Positions 1 through 11,494 of a DNA stretch of 64,000 nt are shown piece by piece. The translations under genes were made by a program, and so were the position numbers. Below the pieces are notes generated by a model. It ran no database searches, was not told the DNA's origin, and was given only the letters and a program-made list of their open reading frames with translations. Numbering within the stretch: the stretch's first letter is position 1; the number at the start of each line of letters is the position of its first letter. Origin of the DNA: Timema cristinae (Eukaryota; Arthropoda; Insecta; Phasmatodea; Timematidae); contig JBCFYV010000278.1 in NCBI GenBank assembly GCA_039000515.1, forward strand, positions 1 through 64,000, read 5' to 3'.

Positions 1-932
1 TTGATGAGCAGGGCTTGCGTTTAGAAACTTCTACTAGCAAAATGGACGACCAAGAAGTGTGATAATGGAACGTCTTGTATGGTTATAAACGTTTAATTTT
101 TACCACATTATATTGATAGGACTACTGATAATCTGTATATCTTGAAATATTAACTCTAAAATGTTTTATACAATCCATTTAAACTAGTTTTATTGAGAAT
201 TATAGTAAAATTAAATCTCTTATAAAAAGTGTTTTTGTGCGTTCGATGTTCGCTTATGACTAAAAAGCCACTGGATGGATTTGGATGCGATATTTTTTAT
301 TTTATGCAGATTTTCACAGGCTTTAAGCTAATTGTATAAAATAAAATTCATGTTTTTGAAAGATTGTGTCTTAAAATGGTCATTTCTCCTATTAAATGTG
401 TTTAACTTGATCGCCGAATCGGACAAGTAATTCAACTCAGCAACAAAGACTACCACTACTCTATTTACGTTAAAGCAAATGGCTGTAACCTCTAAATGCC
501 AATATATTTTGTATTATTTATATCTTATTCACTTGAAAAATTAGTTTAAACTATTTTAATAGTCGCTTCTATCGTCAGAATTATTATAAAATATTTATAA
601 GAACAACGCTGTTCTTTAATATAAAATGTTATTAATGTCAATTATCTCTTCACATAATCTTATTTTCACGGGAGTTTCAGATCACAAAATTGAAATAGTG
701 AAGAAAACCAATGTTTCATTCTTCAATCTTAGGTAATATGGTAATAGCATCAAATGATTAACTTATAGCAAAATGTATTACCTCAAGTTAAATAAAGATA
801 GATTATAACAATAATTGTTCTTTATTTTAAAATAATTACAATTTTCTTATTAAAGGCAAATGTATATTATTTTAACCAAAACTAGCTTGGTACGCTCTAG
901 GGCCGCTTTATACACAGTCTACCTTATTTATA

Positions 933-1001
933 GTATTTATATTGTATAACATGAAGTATTTATATTGTATAACATGAAGTATTTATATTGTATAACATGA
1001 A
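933..1001. repeat. three-copy 23-bp tandem repeat
   Basis: Three identical head-to-tail copies of a 23-bp unit starting GTATTTATATTG, followed by a partial fourth. The identity of the copies suggests recent slippage or unequal exchange. Confidence 0.9.
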
Positions 1002-1067
1002 GTATTTGATTGACTTGGAAAAATATATTAAGGGTAAAAACGATAAAAGGTTTAAAAAGGTGTAGGG

Positions 1068-1275
1068 GAGAGTGGGCAAATGGCGGTTACCTATGTAAAA
1101 ACTTAAATCACTGAAAAAGTATTTATTGTAAATAAACCTAATAAATACGACCATATAGCTTAGCATTTCTACTTTGAAGATTAAATAGTACAAAATAGAA
1201 TGTCTATGATGTTTTGCCTATCAAACAAAAAATTATAAATATTGGTTTGACCACCATTTGCTACCTCGTCGGGTA
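1068..1275. mobile_element. possible short MITE
   Basis: The left edge (GAGTGGGCAAATGGCGGTT) and the reverse complement of the right edge (GAGGTAGCAAATGGTGGTC) match imperfectly over about 22 bp. They enclose about 165 bp of AT-rich DNA, which fits a non-autonomous DNA transposon. No clear target duplication was found, so this is tentative. Confidence 0.35.
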
Positions 1276-1924
1276 ATCACAATAGTAAAACATGTATTTT
1301 ATTTTATTTGTTAAAAAATGTGTATAATAACTTTAAACAAATTAATTCAACAGCAAACATAGCTTATGCATATAAATTAGTAAAAATAATGATAAAATAA
1401 AAATTAATATGATAAACAATATGTTCTATGATAAAATAAATATAAAATCAATCAGTTTCATCAAAAATGAAAGGTACAAAATGTTTTAAGAATAATTATT
1501 TTTCAGAATGTCTTTGTTTTGATAACATACAGAAAGTTTTATAAAATACGGTACTAAAAAAATCTATTTTAACTTATTTATTGAACATATTTTTACATTG
1601 CGTGGCGATTTTTCCTTATGCGTCCCACATCTAGCGCACAAACGCACCCTAATTGGTTAATATGTGCTACAGACCACCAAGTGACCAAGGTGCACGTCAT
1701 CAAAGAATAGTAATCTTTCAGTAACAGAAAAATAGGGGTTCAAGGAAACAAAATAGCACCCAGTAAGAATAAATCTACGGTAAATGTATTTATCTAGTTA
1801 TATAACCCAACCGGCGGGGTTTATAGTATGAAAGAAAATTGATGTTGCATTAATAAAATTAGAGCTTACAAAACAAAAAATAATTCTCAACTAAGGTTTT
1901 TGTCAAAATTTAAATTATCTCTAT

Positions 1925-2240
1925 ATTAAGTTGTACTGAATATAAATGAACACATTAATACCCAACGTTGGGGTATATCACAATATATAAATATACTATA
2001 CATTATATGGTACTAAATAGTACTGACTACCCTATACCCAGTACCCTGTTGCGGAATTTATCATAAGATTCAAGTTTACTCAACAATGAATTGTACTAGA
2101 TATAAATGAACCCTTAAGTACCCATCAGTGGGGTAGTACATGATTTTAGTTTAGTCAACAATTAATTGTACTAAATAGAAATCAACTCTTTACTACCTAA
2201 CAATAGGATGTACTACAATATTTAATCTTAAGTTACATGA
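1925..2240. repeat. diverged tandem repeat
   Basis: Three diverged units each begin with TTGTACTRRATATAAAT-like sequence and continue into a TACCCAACGTTGGGGTA-like segment (near 1931, 2091 and 2166). Spacing is irregular (about 75-160 bp), so it is an old repeat. No coding sense is seen. Confidence 0.5.
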
Positions 2241-2707
2241 GGATGTACTAGTACATGCCAGTTTATTTACCCTACCACAGGGTTTATCACCAAATTTAGA
2301 TTAACACTACATTAAATTACCAAAACTGCTATACTATCAACAATTTATCCAGACACGGGATGCGTGATGAATAACTGAAGGCGTTCCCTCTACACCTTTC
2401 CGGTGATACCGGCCTCTCCAACATGGTTGGTCAGATGGTGTAACTGTAGGTCTTCCTTTAACTATGACTAGGTGTAGAGTCGTTTTTAGAGTTGGAAAAA
2501 CATAATTTAAGCACACACTATGAGTTAAATAAAGGGAGAGGAGAGGGTGTGAACGTATCACCACCTCTTTCACCTCATCCAGGTAGTTTGAGGCTTGAGT
2601 GGAACGTTGATGGGCGAGAGATAAGACTCCCAACAGTCAGTCGGTAGACGAGTGAGCGCAGTCTACCTTTTGTTTCGTCACGCAGACTACGACTGTGCAG
2701 CACTTCC

Positions 2708-2983
2708 ATGGAGGGCGAGAAGCTGAATATGGAAGATTTATGAGTAATGTCTCCAAGCCAGGATGATTGGATCAGATTAGGGCGGGATGAAAATAATAAT
2801 CCGGCCCACCAAGGTCCTATAGAGGTGCATCAAGGTTTCCCTATCATCATACCAAGAGTCACCGTTAACCCCTTTAAGCAAATTCAGTGCTTTGAAACAC
2901 CTCGCTTTCAGGTATTTGATGTGGGAGATCCTAGTTACTTTAAAATCAAATACAAGTTCCAGGAAACTTACGGTCTGTGAGAC
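2708..2983 (+). pseudogene. unrecognised ORF remnant cut by a LINE
   Basis: From the ATG at 2708 a frame runs about 91 codons to TGA at 2978-2980, broken by one in-frame TGA at 2741 just before a second ATG (2747). The encoded stretch is hydrophilic and looks like a genuine protein start (SPSQDDWIRLGRDENNN near the N-terminus, VGDPSYFKIKYKFQ near the end), but I do not recognise the family. The reading frame loses sense exactly where similarity to the reverse-strand LINE begins, about 2985, so the LINE probably inserted into it. About 370 bp upstream (2337-2700) is GC-richer than its surroundings and may be its leader. It could be an exon of a host gene or the first ORF of another element. 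Confidence 0.4.
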
Positions 2984-3299
2984 TGGTAATACATCGTGGT
3001 TCGTGAAAATATTGTGGGCTGCTGTATAACGTGTAATTCATGGAAGTGAACGTCCGTTGTCTTGGCTGCGGAGAAGTGAAAGACATAGCTCGATGGCCAC
3101 GTCCATAGATTGTTAACAGCGTGTTGTATCTGCCGTTCAGCCCTGTGTAGACCTGATGAACTGGGTGGTGTCGTACGCCTTCTCCAAATCAAAGAATACA
3201 GCCAAAAGATACTGTTTATTAAGAAATACCTCATGAATTGCTGTCTCAAGGCGAACAAAATGATCCACTATGGATCGCTTACAACGAAAACCCCATTGA

Positions 3300-4850
3300 A
3301 CATAGGATAAAAGATTGCAAGAATCTAAATATAATAAAGATAGTTTATTTATTTTTTTCTAATATTTTGCAAACACAATTAGAAAATTCTATGAGTCTAT
3401 AGTTAGTGGACACTAATTTATGTTTGACACTTTTATGTAAAGGAAAAACAGTCCCCTGCCTCCATAGTGAAGGGTACTGGCGGGATTCCCAAACACTATT
3501 GTAGAGGTCCAACAGGAATACCTGTCCAGCAGGGGGCAGCTGGCGCAACATTTCATAGGGAAAGTCGGAACTTGTGCTGCCCACTTGGGACAGCCAGTTG
3601 GGAAGTCAGTTCTTCTATAGTAACAGGGGAGTTATAATCCTCCCCTCAAATCTGACCAATGTTAACAGTCTGGCAATCGATGCTCCACTTCTGCACTGGG
3701 GAAATTAGAGTAGCTCACCGTGCTAGAGATTGCGGTGAACATCGAGTCCAATACATTGAAAACCTTCACAGGGGAAGAGACAAGCAAACTGTTAGACATG
3801 AAGGCATGTCTATTATTTATGGGTTTATTGTTACTATATAATTTATGAATATTATCCTAAACCTTAGTTGTAGGAATGGAAATTGTAAGGGTAGAAATAA
3901 ACTGTTTCCAAGATTGACTTCTGTTTTCACGAATTACAAGACAAACTCAAGCACGTAGAATCCGGAATGATTCCAGACTCTCCAAAGTAGGACGTCAATG
4001 AGAGAGACGCAGGGCCCTTTGACCATTAGAAATAGCAAACTGATACTGCTTATTCCACCAGGGAAAAGGACGGTGGCGTGGATTTTGTGAATATTTAGGG
4101 ATGGTCATCACGGTTGTGAGGGCCACAACCGTGATGACCATCGAAGTAAAATGTCCCGACCCAACATTGACTTCAGGAGAACAGGTCCATAAAATACGTT
4201 GAGTTCACGGAAACTATCCAAGTCAGCACGTTTAAGCGCCCATTGTGGTATCTGTGCAACACCAGGAGGACCTTTAAGTGGTGAAAGCAGAATGGGAAAA
4301 TGATCACTGCCACATAGGTCCAGGTGAACCTTCCAAAGGAAGTAGCAGCGATCCCGGGGCTGCAAAAGGTTAATTCGATGGCGGAGGATACACCGTTAAA
4401 GGAGGGGAAAATGTGTATGTTTCCCTGTGTTCAGTAGCCCCAGGTCCCCCAAGACCAAATATCCTCTACCATCCTCCCACGGGCGTACGTAAAATTTGGC
4501 CCCCACAACAGGTTGTGAGCGTTAAAATACCAAAGAGGATTTAGGGTGCGGGAAGTTGTATAAAGAGGGCCTCTAGACGCTTCTTTGAAACACGTTCACG
4601 TGGTGGGAGGTAGATGCAGCATATTGTTACCTCCAAAGGGAGGGAGACTCTGACAGCAATCACTTGGAGATCAGATATAATATTTATAAACTTATGGTAT
4701 ATATTACTACGTGCGAGTATAGCCACACCTCCGCTGGCCCGATCAAAGTATGGCTTGTCGGTACGGTAACCATCGTACCCATGAAGCATCGAGTTGTCAG
4801 TTGGGTGGGAGTGGGTTTCCTGCAAACACAAGATGGGAGGATGCAGCAAT
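3300..4850 (-). pseudogene. LINE ORF2 remnant (endonuclease and RT pieces)
   Basis: This is the ORF2 part of the reverse-strand LINE. The EEP-type endonuclease begins near 4850 with PPILCLQETH, where the catalytic glutamate is kept, unlike in the 32.6-kb copy. It continues through ASGGVAILARSNIYHK and VRVSLPLEV to about 4560. The second half of the domain (LCGSDHFPILLSPL, then PQWALKRAD) is readable near 4330-4210. A stretch near 4100-4142 has been converted into a perfect palindrome. The RT fingers region is readable at 3584-3345. Frames change several times. The role was nicking target DNA and copying element RNA; it is inactive now. Confidence 0.8.
4100..4142. repeat. perfect 19-bp inverted repeat inside the LINE
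   Basis: The arm GATGGTCATCACGGTTGTG (4100-4118) is followed by a 5-nt loop and its exact reverse complement (4124-4142). The matching place in the other LINE copy (about 33364-33402) is not palindromic, so the palindrome arose in this copy. Confidence 0.9.
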
Positions 4851-5840
4851 GAATTCTATTGTTAAATTTCGTCTACACGAGCATATAAACCCCTACAATT
4901 CCAATGTAGTAGCGACATAATTTATTAATATAAAATTAGATTATCATTTACGCAATCCATGACACTATTGTTTAGAGATAGAAATTGATTTAGGACCGCT
5001 TAGGTTCTCTTGCCCTTTCAAGTGTCTCCTGGACCTCTCGTTTTAAGAGAGGCTTTCATTTCTCCAGAAGAGTTTGAGGCGTTGAATTATTTAGTGTAGG
5101 CTTTATTATAATCTTCAACGCTTTTTTGTTCTTATTCATATCAGTGGTCCCTCACTGGGCTTTGCTCAAAGCACTAGTGGGAGGCACCTTTGAGGTCTCA
5201 CCTTCCCCACCCACACCCAAACCTCTGGAGTAACAGATGTGTGTGCGAGCGGCGCAATGGCGACCCCCGTTTATTTGGTTCCCCGGGGAAGGCTCAAGTG
5301 GGTCCTCGAGAAGGAATCGGGGTATCTCCTTAGGAGGGCTCGTGGGTATTTCCCGGGGTGGGTTTGGTGAGGCTTTCCTGAGTAAGACTATGGGGTGGCT
5401 CCCCGAGGAGGAGTCCTCGGTGGAACTGGTAGGGGAGAGGATCTTTGTGTAGGTGTCTCTTCCCGTTCAAATTGAGGTTTAGGAACCGGTGTAGTTGATG
5501 GAGCATGAATATTTGTTGTTTTGATTAGAGGCTAGTGGCGTTGGTAGAGAAGACGTCTCAGTAATATTAATTGCACAATGGCAGTAGGGACAGTTTATGT
5601 TCTGACTAACAATTTGACTATTTGAGGACCTAAATACTGGATCCTGAGCAGATACGTATTACTTGCATGCATGAGCATAAGAAATCTTCTTTTCAGATTG
5701 AATCGTCAGGACTTTTTATCTAGCTTCAATTTTGGACAGGCCTAAGACAGGCAAATTGCGAACCTTTGCAATTTACGCAGAACTTAGGAGACTCACATCG
5801 TATATCGTGAGCCTGTATGGCAATCCCAAACAATTATAGC

Positions 5841-8064
5841 ACTCGATAAGTTAAAATGAATTAAATCTTTGAAATAATGTCTTGACTTGTCCATAATATG
5901 CGTGCACTAATGAATACAATATATGCCTATGCACGGTCATAAGATAAGTGAAAATTAGTAATATAGATTGTAACAGAAAAAGTTGGAAAAAAGAGCAAAA
6001 CATTTTGCCAAAGAATGTATATGAAATAATATATTCTGTTATGAATATTGAATAAATGAGCATCATGATTTTCCAAAGGGCTTATGGTTCACCAAGCTAT
6101 GTGAGCAGAAGTTGTTTATTTTAATTATTATGTCATTTCTAGTTAGGCGGTAGCTTATCCAATGATTTTTAGCTATGTTACCGCAACGTGATGGATTCAC
6201 TTTAAAATCAATTTTGGCTATAGTGTTTTTTATTTTAAATTATTTTTTTCATCTGCTTATAAAAAATTTAAACTGCCTACAATCCTGAGAAAGTTTTTTT
6301 CGATCAATCCAGAAATTTTAGTGCCTCTTCCACCCCAACCATCGTTCACCCATTTCCGAGCCTCCTATTTTGAAATTCCAAACTTTCCAAATTGTATGTA
6401 ATTCGGGGTGATCCTTTTACCAATTTACCAATTTGCCAAATTTAAGTTTTCTTCCACTTCTCTCAAACCCCTTTTAGGTTTCAACACTCCTATTTTCAAG
6501 TTTTAAGAGTTTTTTGGAAATCTAATATTGTTCTTTTTCATCCTGTCAAATTTAAGTTTTCAACGACATCAAAAATTTGTGTTCTGCATGTTTATAGTTG
6601 TATCACTTTCGATATCTTCCATTTCCCTGGTTTCCATTTTTATATAATTCCAATTATTCAGACATAGTTTGGCTATTCGAGCTGATCTATTTACTTACAT
6701 GCCTGAATTAAATTTTCTACAATACGAAGTTGTATTTTATTAGTTTTAAAAATGTTGAGCCCCCATTTATTGGAATCAGTTTTAACATCGCAAAATTTTA
6801 GTACGTATTTTCTATTTTTGATTATTTGGGGTGATCATCCTAACTACTTGAAAGTATTTATATTTTCCACCACATTAATAATATTTTACTTTTAGTTTGT
6901 GAAATTCTTAGCTTTCCTTAAACCCAGATCTTGATTTTAAAACTAAAAATATATTTAATACTTTCTAAATATATATGAAATGTCTATTTTCTACCATGTT
7001 GATTGTTTGTCAGGGTTTGTTTGTCTTCTATCACACCGATGAGTAGTTTATCCTTTTAGTTTTTGAAATTTCAAGATTCCTAATTTACCTAACCCACTTA
7101 TATAGATAAAATATTTAACACTAATTTTGTTTTTTGGAGTGTTCCCTGTATATTGCCGGCAAATTATAATTTTCTATCGACCCCTAAAAGGTCTTTATTT
7201 ATATTTATATTCTCCCTCCCCCTCCACACCAGCTCTTCCAGAATTACATTTTAGATTTTGAATTATTCTAATTTTAACCTTTATTTAAATATACTATTTT
7301 TTACCTTTATTGAAATATACTAATTTTTACCTTAATTTTGAGTGCATTCCAAATTTCAGTTTTCTCACCACACCTAAACATATTTTTGTATGTCAACCTC
7401 TGCCTCTCGCCTCTTTTCACCTATTTCCAGGGTCACACATAAAATTTAAAAAGTTTAGGCTCTCACGTTTATTTGAAAGAATCCCTTTAACTAATCTCTG
7501 AATTTATGTTTTCTTGCACACATGAGAAGTAGTTGTTTTTAGTATTTTGGGAAATTATAAATCTCTGCCCCTCTTCATTTTACAACTACCACTAGAAATT
7601 TAAAATTAAGACTTATTTGGTTATCTGGAGTCGTTCTTCCACCTATCAGTCAAATTAAATTTTTTACTACACCTAAAAGTTTTTTTCAATTTGTGGAACC
7701 TTCTTATTCCCACTCCCTTATTTCACAGAAACGCATTTAAGAATATAATTTTTCACAATTCAATAAATATTTGGTTTTGTCTCTCTAACTGCCTGTGGAA
7801 TCTAAATTTGGTTCCACTCTAATAAGTAGTTATTTATATTAGTTTTGAAAATTTTGAAGTCCCTAACATTCTTTTATACAAATCACTCTTATACATATCA
7901 TATATAAGGATTTATTTGTTTGTCTATATGTTTACCAACTTTTTGTTTTCTACCTCATCTAAAATAAAATAATTATAGCTTCCCACCTCCTCTCCCTCCT
8001 TATTTCTTGGAGCTCCATTTTGAAATTTTCCATTTATAGGGTTTTTTCTGGTTATATGAAACAA
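5841..8064. repeat. AT-rich DNA with old ~150-bp satellite
   Basis: From about 6300 to 8060 a theme recurs at about 6826, 6988, 7134, 7320, 7490, 7618, 7780 and 7917. It consists of a TTTGGAGTG- or GTTATCTGG-like start, CCAAATT or TCAAATT, TTTTCTACCACACCTAAAAG, then a pyrimidine-rich CCCCTCCC block and a TTTCA-GAAATT block. Spacing is about 130-190 bp and copies are strongly diverged. The same theme recurs at 16.35-17.08 kb. 5841-6300 is plain AT-rich DNA. No genes are seen. Confidence 0.55.
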
Positions 8065-8066
8065 TA

Positions 8067-10820
8067 GAGGAAAGTCGCCTAATTTGGGTAGGTACACTAT
8101 TTCGAGTAAGGATGTGCTGCTATCTATCAACGAACACTGGAAGTTGAAGGAAAGGACGCTTCCTCATTGTTTGGCTGTTAACAACGCAGTAGTTCCACGA
8201 GTATCGGTGCAGTCAGTTTTAACATTTTATTTGTGTCCTGAAAGTTTTTGCTAAGCTCGAATAAATTCAAGATTACAAAGTAAAGGTATTTATATTTCTA
8301 TATTTGATAATTTTGTTATAATTGGTATTAAAGTGCTTTCTTTAGAGGTTACATTTATTAAAATTAATAACTATTTGAACATATTTTTAGAATGTCAAAG
8401 ATAATCATTTTATGGGGCCTATTATGGGTATCCCCAAATTAAGAACCTAAAACATTCTTCACAACAATGAATTAAAATATGATTTTTATAATAATCAAAT
8501 ATTTTCTAAAAAATATTAGAATATTTAAAAAACAAAATATAATGGTAAACCAATTTTAAGATATTGTAGTTTTATATTGTCTTTTATATTGAATATAAAA
8601 ATAATTATTTATTTATTTATCTTTATGGAGCTTTAATGTCAAGTTATAATCTATAGATATCACTTAGCAATTTTATAAATAACTTGGAGTACTTTTCTTT
8701 GAAGACCAGCGTCCCTAAATAACATAACCTTTTTAAACTATTATAAAATAAATATTTACAGATAACTCCGAGGAAAAAATGGGATCCAGAACAAATGAAG
8801 GCGGAAGTTGTGGCCATTCGCAATAAGAAAATGGGAAGTCTTAAATCATCCCGTGTCTTTCATTTTCCTCAAACCACACTAGAGCACTACGTAAAGGATT
8901 TAGATAAATTTCCTAGAGACGTGGTTCAGACCAAAATAGGCAGGAAGCCAACACTACCCTTTGAATTAGAAAAGGATCTCGCAGACTAGTCTACTGCCTT
9001 ATTATGGAAAATAGATTCTTTGGCCTTTCTCAAAGGGATGTTCGTCGCATGGCATATCAGATTGCTGTAAAAAAACGGAATTGCGAACGCCTTCTCTAAA
9101 AAGAATGAGCAGGCCGGGAAAAAATTGATGAAGAATTTATTAAGAAGAAATCTTCAGCTTGCTGTGCGCACTATTCAGGGTCTCTCATTGGCCCGAGTAA
9201 ATATTTTCACTCCAGAGGCAGTTTCCAAGTTTTTTGACATTTTTTATCCTGCAATGGACAATATAAATAATTCTCCATCTAGGTTATACAACTGTGACGA
9301 AACCGGCATATCAATTGTACAACATAAGCCCACAAAAGTTGTGGGTCTAAAGGGAAAGCGAGAAATTGGAGCACTTCAAGCGGTTGAATGAGGGGCTCTT
9401 ATAACTGTTGTCACTTGTATGAGACCTGCAGGCAACTTTTTCCTCCATTAATGATCTCCCCTCGAAATAACATGAAGATAGAACTCATGGATGGGGCTCC
9501 CCCTGGCCCTATTTATTCTTTCCGTTCGTCTGACTGGATACAAACGGACCTATTTACATATTGGTTTCGGTACTTTATTTCCAGCGTGAAGCATACTGCA
9601 GAGTATCCTGCAATTCTCGTATTAGATGGACACTAATTTCACACGAGAAATTTAGGTGTTATAAACATGGGGTGAGAGAATCATGTGGCCATTGTGTGTT
9701 TGATCCCCCATAGCACCCACAAAATGCAGCCACTCGATGTCTCATTAATGGGGCCTTTTAAGACGTACTACGCCCAGGAAGTTGAGCAGTGGATTCGAAG
9801 AAATCTTTGACGAGTGGTCACTGTCTAACAAATAGGGTAAATTTTTGGAAAAGTGTACATGAGGGTAGTGACTGCTGAAGTGGCTGCTAGTGGTTTCCGC
9901 AAAACTGGATTGTTTCCTTGTAATAGGAACCACTTCCGACCTTGTGATTTTTCTGTCCTTGAAGAGCCCAAAGAGAACAATGCTGAGATCCCACAATAGC
10001 TCGATGACCTGCAGGAGCCTCAACCAGGGACATCCCATGATCCTGATCCTGTTCCTGTAACAACGCCACCTCAGATAAGGCTTATCCGGGCGTCTAACCT
10101 CAAATCAGTTCCCACTATACAAATTAAGCTTACTACAAGAAATTCCTGAACTGGATCTGCCCAGATCATCACCGGATCACCTTATAAACAACAGCTAGCA
10201 GAGTGTCAGAAAAAGTGTCCTTCATTAAAAAGAAACGGTAAGACTACGACTATTAAGAAACACCCTGAATTGAAAACACCAGTTTACCGTCGTAAGATAA
10301 GGGTTGCCAAACATTCGGAATCTTCAACAGAATCTGAGGATAATATTTCACTAGTTGATTCTGATGATGATCTTGATTTGGAACGTGAGAGTGAATCTGA
10401 TGCAGAGTGTATTATTTGTGCAGGATTATTTTATGATGACCATGAAGGTGAGAATTGGGTTCGATGTGTGGTATGCAACAAATGGCCACACACAGATTGT
10501 ATTGATCCATCTAATAAACAATTTGTGTGTGGTTTGTGCCTTTCAAAAAAGAACAAAAAATCACTTTCTAAATCATTAATTTTTTGTGTAAGGATATTTG
10601 AGCATCCCCAAATTTGGAGCCCTAGGGTTCCTAATTTGGGGAGGCACATGTTTTTTTAAAATATTATTTAATCTTAAAATTTGCTCATAAGTAATATTTT
10701 CTTTTGCACTAAAGTGCAATAAACAACTAATTTTGTCTCAAATATCCATTGTATTATCATATGTTTCTTTTTAACTAAAATATTTTTACAAAATGCTCCC
10801 CAAATTAGGCGACTTTCCTC
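8067..10820 (+). mobile_element. Tigger/pogo-type DNA transposon, full length, dead
   Basis: The 22-bp ends match exactly: GAGGAAAGTCGCCTAATTTG GG at 8067-8088 and its reverse complement at 10799-10820. Both are flanked by TA (8065-8066 and 10821-10822), the target duplication of the Tc1/mariner superfamily. The end motif CCCCAAATT recurs internally near 8431 and as a palindrome at 10606-10641. The element is 2.75 kb and carries one transposase gene that is broken by stops and frameshifts, so it cannot move on its own. Matching ends mean it was inserted whole. Confidence 0.92.
8780..10650 (+). pseudogene. Tigger/pogo (DDE_1) transposase pseudogene with C-terminal PHD finger
   Basis: The DNA-binding N-terminus (KKMGSLKSSRVFHFPQTTLE) lies at 8795-8989. 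It is preceded by TTTACAG at 8756-8762, a possible intron acceptor. The catalytic core follows in broken frames: YNCDETG (first Asp, about 9288), LMDGAPPGP, AILVLDGH (second Asp, about 9625) and LQPLDV (third Asp, about 9730). This gives the D-D-D triad of pogo transposases. GFRKTGLFPCNRN marks the end of the core (about 9895). A cysteine/histidine-rich PHD-type finger (CIIC, WVRCVVCNKWPHTDC, FVCGLC) lies at 10405-10540. Stops and frameshifts (for example after 8989, 9391 and 9636) disable it. Insect Tigger elements with a C-terminal PHD finger are known, so the fusion is original. Confidence 0.9.
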
Positions 10821-11019
10821 TAACTACAGCTTCCTGCCTAATTTTATCTTTAAAGCTCATTTATACATTTATTTTGATGATCAAAATGTTCCAAGCACAG
10901 TCGAACCCTCTTTGGGATTAAATTGCGCAAAACTCCTTCTTATCGGATGACTACGACCTGAAAGGAACCTCCCTGCCTAATTTCATCTTACTTATAAACA
11001 TCTTTTGTCTTACCATATC

Positions 11020-11350
11020 AAGTCTGATCATAACAAGTCTGATCAATTATATTCTGACCAACTCAAGCCTAACCATCTCAAGTCTGATAAACTTTAGTCC
11101 AACCATCTCAAGTCTGATCAACTTAAGTCTGATCATCTCAAGTCAGACCAAATATAGTCTAGCCAACTCAAGTCAGGCATCTCAATTCTGGCCATCTCAA
11201 GTCAGACAGACTCAAGTCTTACCATCTCATGTCTGACCAACTTTACTCTGACTAAATCAAGTCTGACCATCTTATGTCTAATCATCTAAAGTCTGGCAAA
11301 CTTTAGTCTGACCAACTCAAGTCTGACCATCTTATGTCTAACCATATCAA
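11020..11350. repeat. AAGTCTGACCA minisatellite
   Basis: About 20 imperfect copies of a 13-17-bp unit, roughly CTCAAGTCTGACCAA/TC. Units vary in length and sequence, so the array is old. It lies between the Tigger element and the hairpin-bearing repeat. Confidence 0.85.
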
Positions 11351-11494
11351 GCACGTCTTGAATGATTTTACCATGGAATTACTTTTTAAATGATTAAATA
11401 GCCTAAACAGAAATATTCCATCGTGTTCAAGTACCTTGTTCGATTCTTTCAAAAGATTACTTATACAAATAAATGTTTTCTAAAGCACACAATT

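Larger units (their letters stand above)
1..2336. other. AT-rich intergenic DNA with small repeats
   Basis: No gene is visible. The stretch is strongly AT-rich and short ORFs look like chance. It contains a three-copy 23-bp tandem repeat, a possible small MITE and a diverged tandem repeat, listed separately. Confidence 0.7.
2985..5840 (-). mobile_element. decayed I-like LINE copy, reverse strand
   Basis: On the minus strand, fragments match in order the better copy at 30.3-36.7 kb. Zinc-knuckle and gag tail lie at about 5840-5560 and the proline-rich gag end at 5450-5240. The endonuclease starts at about 4850 and keeps the CLQETH motif. The SDHFPILLSPL end of the endonuclease is near 4300. 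Reverse-transcriptase fingers (EMLRQLPPA, KILEK) lie at 3584-3345, then a thumb-side piece at 3258-2985. The central palm with the catalytic aspartates is deleted between the last two pieces. Many stops and frameshifts show a dead copy; both element ends are missing. It is about 2.85 kb against about 6.4 kb for the other copy. Confidence 0.85.
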
